NCBI GenBank assembly: GCA_002104985.1 | Contig: MCGO01000004.1 | Coordinates: forward strand, 496,001 to 560,000 | Length of the DNA stretch: 64,000 nucleotides | DNA from: Rhizoclosmatium globosum | Lineage: Eukaryota; Chytridiomycota; Chytridiomycetes; Chytridiales; Chytriomycetaceae | Reading direction: 5' to 3' | Shown: one piece after another, positions 57,053 through 64,000 of the stretch | Numbering within the stretch: the stretch's first letter is position 1 | How the letters are laid out: every line of letters starts with the position of its first letter | Notes under the pieces: model-generated | What the model was told of the DNA's origin: nothing | The model's database searches: none | The model's input: the letters and a program-made list of their open reading frames with translations, nothing else | Program-made: the position numbers and the translations under genes

Positions 57053-60000
57053 CTACAAAAATGGTGCCCATCCTGTGGTTTTAATTGTTAGAAAGTATGA
57101 ATGAAATGGTGCCACCAACCAATGTACATAACGCTCAAGTTCTGAGGCGACGTTGCCTCTGCAATTAATTCTTGAACTTGACCTTCGATGCTTAAAGGAA
57201 CGAGACCTTGCTTGGGAATACCCTTCAATTTGGTCTCAATTTTCGTCAGATGTTTGACAGCTTCTTCGTTTTCTGCCTCTCTTTGTAATTCTTTTGCTGC
57301 GGCACCACCAAGTCTTTGTACACCAGTTGATGCGCGTTGTTTGTTCCATTCACAGAGGGGATCATGAATGAAGGTTTCCAAAACAGCAAGCAATGATTCG
57401 CGATTGGCTCTAAGGACGTGAAGTGATGTTTCACAAGCCTTCCTGAAAACACCTTTAAAGCACCATCAATATCTGATCAGAAGAGAAAAATTATCAACCT
57501 TCTGTTCCAGTGACTCCAAAAGCATCAACCATATTATGTGTCAACCTGAATGGAACTCTTTCCGGTTTTTCGAACGTTGTTCCCTGTAACAACTCAGCAT
57601 TATTGGGAAAGAAAGGCAGTTCTACGTTACCTTTTCAAATAAGCAGTTCAAGTCAACATGGACACAATCTCCGCTAAGCTCGTCGAATAAAATATTTTCG
57701 CCATGTCGGTCTCCAAGGCTGAGAAAATATTCAGCAGTGAAGTGAAATGAATGTGAACATACCCAACAACATAGCCCACCATCGACATAACGGCCACAGT
57801 ACCAGAATAAGATAGGCGACTTGCGAACCACTTTGTAGGTTCTGGAAAGGTTTCCAGGAACCATTCATGAAAAACAGGAGCAAACCTATATTTTTCATAA
57901 GATTATTTACGGTGATGAAGAACAACTCACCGTGGAAGTACTTGTTGTGTAAAGATTGTCGCACTGTCAGTTCCTCCAGGTCGGCGTTCAAGAAGCTCCT
58001 TAATTTCCTGAGGCTAAGAAGCTGTTAATAAATGGCAGTAAACATTAATCAGTTCATACTGCAACGTGTACTCCTTTGGCTTTGTAAGACTTTGCAACTA
58101 TATTTCGGAAACCACAAGTATTATCCACCCATTCAATGATTCCACACTCTTCGTTTAATGGTACAACAGCATATGTTCGAACTCGCAAGTTGCGGCGTCT
58201 TGCTTCTGGATCCTTCTTCAGCAGCTTGTTGATCAAACCATTAAATTCCATCAATCGAGCATCTTTTCGAAGGTCGTCCTTTGGTTTTAACAAGAAAATA
58301 TAATCTCGCCCGTTGCTACCAAGAATGGTTATTTTGCGAGGCTTTTGCAAAGAATTCATCACTTCGATCTCATTATGGAATTCTAAATACGAAAGTTAGA
58401 AATCAAGGAAACACAATAGTGTAACCAAACCTTTGATTGTAGGGGCATCAAATGGAAACGGCAAATGATTAGATTTAGAAACACTTCCATCAGAAGGGAG
58501 AGTTACAGTGAGAGTTTTTTGGATGGGAAGGATCATGTTCAAGTTCGACATCCGTTTCAGAATTGGGAAGTCACGGTTCATCGTGAGAATAGTTTCCTTG
58601 CTGTTGATTGGATAGTTACACAGATTCAGCAACTCTTCACAAAGAGACACCCCTTCCTGGAATCAAATGGTTATCTTTTAGAATATGATGTAATTGTCCA
58701 ATACCTTGATAAAGTTATTTGATTTGTTGAGGTTTGCTTGTCTGAACACAGGGTCCGCCTAAAATGTGTCAATTAACGCAACAAGTGATGCACAAAAATA
58801 CCTGCACTTTGGTCAATATGGATTCGCATCGATCCGATCTGTTTTTATACTTACTCTTTCGTACACCCAGTAAGCTCCAGAGGGTTTGTTGAGGGTACGA
58901 TGCGAGTACAGTTGCCAAAATAAGCTCAAGCATTTGTAGGACACTCTTATTGCTATGAAGAATGCGAGAAATCAACTGAGGAACAGCAGGCAGAAAGATG
59001 TAGGCTGGCATCTCTTCGATCAGTTTCCGTAACTCCTTTGTTATTCGCTCGAAATGTTTTTTGCCCAGTCTATAATGAATCCAGCATAAATAGCAAATTG
59101 ATAAAACAATGTACAAACTCTTGATCTGGCTTCTTCACAAGCAAGTCCCCGAGCCCCATCCACAACGTTAACAACCTTGGCAGAGTTTGGTAGATGTAAC
59201 GAGTACCATACTGTAACGCTAACAAGTAATTTCTGCACACTCTAAAAATGCCGTTAACGTCTTGATTGATTTTTTCAAGAGGTTGTATAATTGAAGACTT
59301 CGACTGACTAGCCGTGTTCGCCTTCGCTTGATTTGTGGGTTCACGATCCAACAACTTGTTGTGGTATCGACCCAAGTAGAAAAATCCTTTCTCCCACCTG
59401 TTTCGTTGTCAATTAGTACAGACACATTGAAAGAACGGTCATACTTTGGATCGGCCACAGTTACAGCGTTAAACATAACCTCCGAAGTTCCTGTATTTGT
59501 TTCGTCCATTCGTCTTGCATACATAAGGAGAGTCTATTTGCAAGTTAGCCTCATCGAAAATAAAAGCAACGCTTCAACCTTTGCTTTGAGCAACTTCATT
59601 GAATCTTGAATTGGACTTCCAGAATTAGAGTAATGACGGTCAATAAGCGTTCTCAGCTCTAAAATTGCTTTGTGAGGTTGGCTAGTTTCTGTGAGCCATT
59701 TTGCTTTTTGCAAGAGAGCATTTGGAGTTTGAAGTTCGGTTGCATGAACAATTGCGCTATACGCAGGCTGGTAATGGCCCGCTGCACGCAAAGCTTTGGC
59801 TGTTTGTAACCATATTCTGCCACATTCAAGTTTTGCAGATGCTTGAGAATTAGCAGCACTGTTCCGTGACTTTAGACACAATAATTTGAAACAATATTCA
59901 ATACCCAAGATCACTAATCAGAATTCGCCGCAGGTTTAGAATTGGTTCACGGACTTTCAAGGACGGCATCGTGATTTTCAGACGTGCGTCCAACGACTTC

Positions 60001-63000
60001 ATTATCGTATCCGCCAGCACTATTTCGTTGGGTCCATTGGATTCGAGTTGTTCTTCAGACCATAGATGTTGGCATGCGGCTTCGGTTTCATGCAGCATAT
60101 TTAGTTTCACAACACAATCATAAGCTCTTGAGTAACTCTCCATACTAGCTGCCGCCAAAGGAGCAATCAACATCTCTCGAGTTTTTCTTAGAGTGCTTTT
60201 GAAGTCCTGGTAGCGCAACTGTTTAGCCAAAGACAAAATCTTTCCAACATCAGTTTCAAAACTTGGTAAATGTGGTTTTGTGAGAACATGGTCAAGTACA
60301 TCCCAAGACCCTAATCTCCAAGCTCCTTCAATACTATAAGAATTCAAGTGGGCTGACCACGAAGGATGAATTGATGCTATTCCACTAATATGAGTCAGCA
60401 TCGTGCCTGAAAAAGGTTAGGAAACAAGCTAAACAGTGATACAACTTACTCAAATGACCAAGGTTCTTCAAGCAATTGATTAGTCCCGTGTGAAGCTTCA
60501 ATTCGTCTGGATTGTTTTGCAAGCAAATCTCGTAACACGTTTGGGCACTTGTCCACCTTCCAGCTGATTCATGCTCAAGAATTTGCTGCTCCAATGTGGG
60601 GTTTAAAAACAATGTCGATATTCCGTCAATACCATCTGGTTCCTCTAAGTGAGAGTATATTGTTTGAAGGAATCCATACGCTGGCTGCATTTCAGCTTCA
60701 GACTTGATCTTTCTTTCACTACGAACATGTTGTTCATAATGTAACAAGGCTCTTGCGTACGACTTGCATCGATATGAAGCTTCAGCCATCAGAACTGTTG
60801 GAATTCCTGCAAGAAATGAGGCTACACGCTGTCTAACCGCATCCCGATCTTCTTCATCATCAAGAACATGCTTTCCAGTAGACTTTCGTTGTTGAGCTCT
60901 GCTCTTTCCAATATCGCGTCGTCTGGAACGAATCCAAACTGTAAGATGGTCAATCAATTGAAAGATGGTCTAGGATTACACAGTCAGACAACGTTAGTTT
61001 TTGAATTGTAAAGATTACCTGTGAACTAAGTTGCTGTTTTTCCATATTGTCTCCTCCTGTTGGTCCCACCACATCGTTGAGAACTGCAGTAAACTCAGCG
61101 AGGAGCTCCTTTCCGTGAGTTGTCGATCCTCCCGTTAAAACGTTCAAAACAAGCCGGGGCAAAAGATAGAGCCCGATTCCAATATTTTCACTCTCGACCA
61201 CTTTGGTACACACAGAGAATATGCGGTTGGCATATTTGCCAGTTGCCTTATTCATCAGGTCAACTACCCAAAATTGCAACCAGTCTTTGAAACCCGACGT
61301 GTGCTGATATATTGGACTTGCGAGTTGTCGAACAGATTTGGCTTCAATAGAATATTTTGTTGAAAGCAGAGGGCGAATTACGTCCAAAACAGCGCGGGGA
61401 AAGTTCTGCCACATCGTAACCATTCGGGCACTTGAACCAGTTGGAAGAGCTGCATCACTTCGAGAACCTAAGTTCTGGAACTCCACTGTGAAGCCACAAA
61501 ACTGCAATAGTTCTTGAATGGCAAACGCCAAATGGGCTTGAGACTGAGGGTTTGTGGCTGAACGAAAGGCAGGAGCAAGTTGCTTCTCAATAAACTTGCA
61601 GACAAACACATCTGTCGTGTCTTTCGCTTCAAAAGACTCCAGAGAGATATCCATACTGCTGTTGATAGTGACATGTAATCGCGCTGGATCTGGTGCACCC
61701 AAAACACCAAGGCTCTCGCAACACGCTAGTTGCAAGTCAACTCTTGTCCCGTTGTACTTTTTCAAAGTTTCAAGAAGCACTGATACGGCTTCACCAATAA
61801 CATCGTTTCCTGATTCGGAGAGAATCTCGGTAAGCAAATATGCTTGTTCTTTCCTCAATAGGAGTTTCAGCTCAAACAACGCCGATTCAACAACGACAGA
61901 ATTATCATGCGAGACGGCTTTCAGCAATCGTTTCATCTTGTCAAGGACTTCGTTCTTCCGATGAGGGTCAACAACAGCATTGATAACATTGAATTCCTTC
62001 TGACGAGGAAACTCGCACAAATCGTTGAAGTAAACTTTCAGGACTTCTGAATGCCTCACCAAGATAGCCTCTATGATTTTGATGATATGGACCGACTCAA
62101 GTTCTGAACAACCACTCCATCCTTTCATCAGAATTCCAACCACTTGATTTAAGATTGGACCAATCTGACGAGGTCCCAAGATTCCGACAAAGACTTCCCA
62201 CCCATTCAATGCAACATTGCGAATACTATCAATAGCTAAAGCAGTTTGTAGAGTCGTCATAATCTGGTTCAATTTGGATGTTATAAATCAGATCAAGAAG
62301 AAGCGTTTACACTCATACCTGAGGAATGAGCGATGTAATACGATTTCCCACCAATTTCATCAATTCGACCAGCCCATTTACAATCTTGACTTTCTCGCCA
62401 ACACTCACACGACCAGTTTGATCGGTCAAGCTCTGGTTCACGAACGATAAGATTCCGAGGAAATGATTCAGTAGAAACTCCGATAACGCGGCATCTCCAT
62501 TCACGGCTGCCTTCTTCTTCGCCCCAGCGTTGTCATCCAAAAGAGATGCATTCATAGTCAAAAGCGCGTTCTTGGCCTACAAAAATCATCAGAATAAGAC
62601 AAATAAGACACTGAATAACCTTTTTCTGAACGCCTTCGTGCGAATCACCAAGCTCCATCACCAAGTTTGTAACTAACTCCAGTGCACATGACAGAATTAA
62701 TCCCTTCATCGATATATCTTCTATTTCCAGCTGAGCAATCTTTCGCACGTACGTAATAGGATTATAAGTATCTTGATTCAGCATAAATATGGCCTTTAAG
62801 ATGTGTGACATTTGATTCACACATAAAACGCCAATCTTCATGTTAAGCACATTGGCAAGCTCTTGGATCAAGTCAGTTTGTTGATGAATAATAAGATGTG
62901 GTAGTGTATGTGAGATGGTGCGTTCAATAAAGGCTTTCGGATTGAGTCCTAAGACTTTAGAAAAGTCCTTGAAAAGACCGCTAATTTTAAGACGATCCAT

Positions 63001-64000
63001 CAAATAAACGCTAATTTCAGGGAGATATGGTAGAATAAGATCATATGGCGCCTTATTTCGGAATTTGGCAATGTATTTGATCTGTCAACGTGTGAGCCAT
63101 TAAAAAGAACTACGACGAAACGGACCTGCTCAAAGGCGATTGACTTGAGGAGGATATTTTTGTCACTCAGCTGATCTATCAGGCAGTATAAAACAGGTAA
63201 CAGGAGTTTCTCGCAGCAATTTCTAATTGAAAATGGTTACGAACAGGCACAAGACAGAGAACACCAACCTTCCCAAATTACCAATACAGATGATGCAAGA
63301 TTCAAGGACATCCACATCTGATGTTTCAAGAAGCTGCTTTATACTTGTGAAGAATTGCAACTTGTTCGACTCAAGAACTTTATGTTCAATAGAAATGAAA
63401 TCACTGCAAGCACTGTAAGGAAACAGGTGCGGAATAAAAAGGCTGATAGTATGGGTTAGCGTGAACGTATTGAATGAAGTCATGAAACTCACGAAGTTCC
63501 CAAACGAATGTTTCTTGTGGAACTCGTCAAGCCTCCGATTGCCAAGACCAAGAACGGGCTAGTTTCGAGAAACAATTCTTCCGACTTGATGTGTGAAAGG
63601 ATACGTCTCATTGACGAGATAAAGTTTGTTCTGCACTCGTTTGTTGAAGCTGATGATTTCAGCAGAAACTCAAACTTAGTCCACGGACGAAGAGACAGAG
63701 AACATTCTGAAAGAGGCTTTGTGGTTGGGACGTGTAATGAAACCTCGTCGCACACTTTGCATGTTGGTACACTAGAACCGGTAGGGGAAAGAGTTCCGGA
63801 GAGTGAACAAGCGACTCTGCCAAGATTCAAGGCTCCAGCAAGTAATCTTTGCGGGCTTGAATTTGCATCGAACCTATCAAAGATGAGCTTGACGCAACAG
63901 CTTCAGAATACTTACACTAATCTTTCCGAGATCCAAATCCAACATGATTCATTTAACGTTGACATAATCGGACCTATGGCTTCCCAAATATTCATTTGTT
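57053..64000 (-). CDS. ATR: ATR/Mec1/Rad3 checkpoint kinase, N-terminus beyond the window
   Basis: Phosphatidylinositol-3-kinase-like protein kinase that senses RPA-coated single-stranded DNA. The sequence runs off the right edge, so the first residues are missing. HEAT-like repeats occupy about 64000-61000 and the FAT domain 61000-58700. The kinase domain contains [59 protein letters not shown] and the catalytic loop [20 protein letters not shown] with VDLNCLF. The FATC end is [20 protein letters not shown] followed by MYIGWAPFL, the last residues being coded by a tiny final exon after an in-phase intron. These motifs are those of ATR and not ATM, TOR or DNA-PK. Many introns of about 45-60 nt. 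Confidence 0.93.

Noticed and set aside
1..64000. CRISPR arrays, rRNA genes and bacterial-type operons
   Set aside because: No regularly spaced direct repeats or rRNA-like sequence were seen, and the genes are intron-containing and singly transcribed.

Overview
The window reads as nuclear DNA of a zoosporic (chytrid-like) fungus. Genes are dense and split by many short introns (mostly about 45-60 nt, GT-AG, with CTAAC/CTAAT-like branch sites). The set combines fungal traits (an MNN1-like mannosyltransferase, a Tup1 corepressor, a stand-alone dihydroorotase) with a MYCBPAP-like gene expected only where a flagellum is kept. No rRNA, intact tRNA or CRISPR array is visible. Exon boundaries are my own reading; where a full exon chain is listed, all phases were checked and the frame stays open.

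Layout. 1-1038: 3'-truncated basic nuclear-type protein (-). 1346-4038: MAU2/SCC4-like cohesin loader (-). 4123-5958: SQS1-like R3H/G-patch protein (-), divergent from 6015-9533, a cytosolic glutamyl-tRNA synthetase with a C-terminal EMAPII/Arc1-type tRNA-binding domain. 9571-10817: dihydroorotase (-). 11109-11861: coiled-coil protein ending in a CaaX box. 12305-15310: nine-exon Fanzor (eukaryotic TnpB-like RNA-guided nuclease) on the minus strand, with a tRNA-headed SINE-like element (15410-15560) directly upstream. 15815-17892: a YIPF6-like protein and a PEX26-like tail-anchored protein.

18122-20741 holds four nearly identical secreted cysteine-rich proteins in tandem. Then come cysteine dioxygenase, three universal stress proteins (two as a head-to-head inverted duplication; a fourth lies at 40421), adenosine deaminase, a bimodular membrane mannosyltransferase, Tup1, an alpha/beta hydrolase, a secreted cysteine-rich protein, a YIPF1/2-like protein, ADE16/17-type ATIC, an MCT-type transporter and a PLP decarboxylase. 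The right end carries MCM10 (-), a DOCK-family Rac/Cdc42 GEF (+), MYCBPAP (-) and an ATR/Mec1 kinase (-) whose N-terminus runs off the edge.

The genes are mostly unrelated housekeeping loci. Themes that recur are chromosome maintenance (MAU2, MCM10, ATR), purine/pyrimidine metabolism (DHOase, ADA, ATIC) and Golgi traffic or glycosylation (two YIPF proteins, GT71). The most interesting locus is the Fanzor with intact catalytic residues, followed by the secreted-protein array, which shows strong homogenisation.
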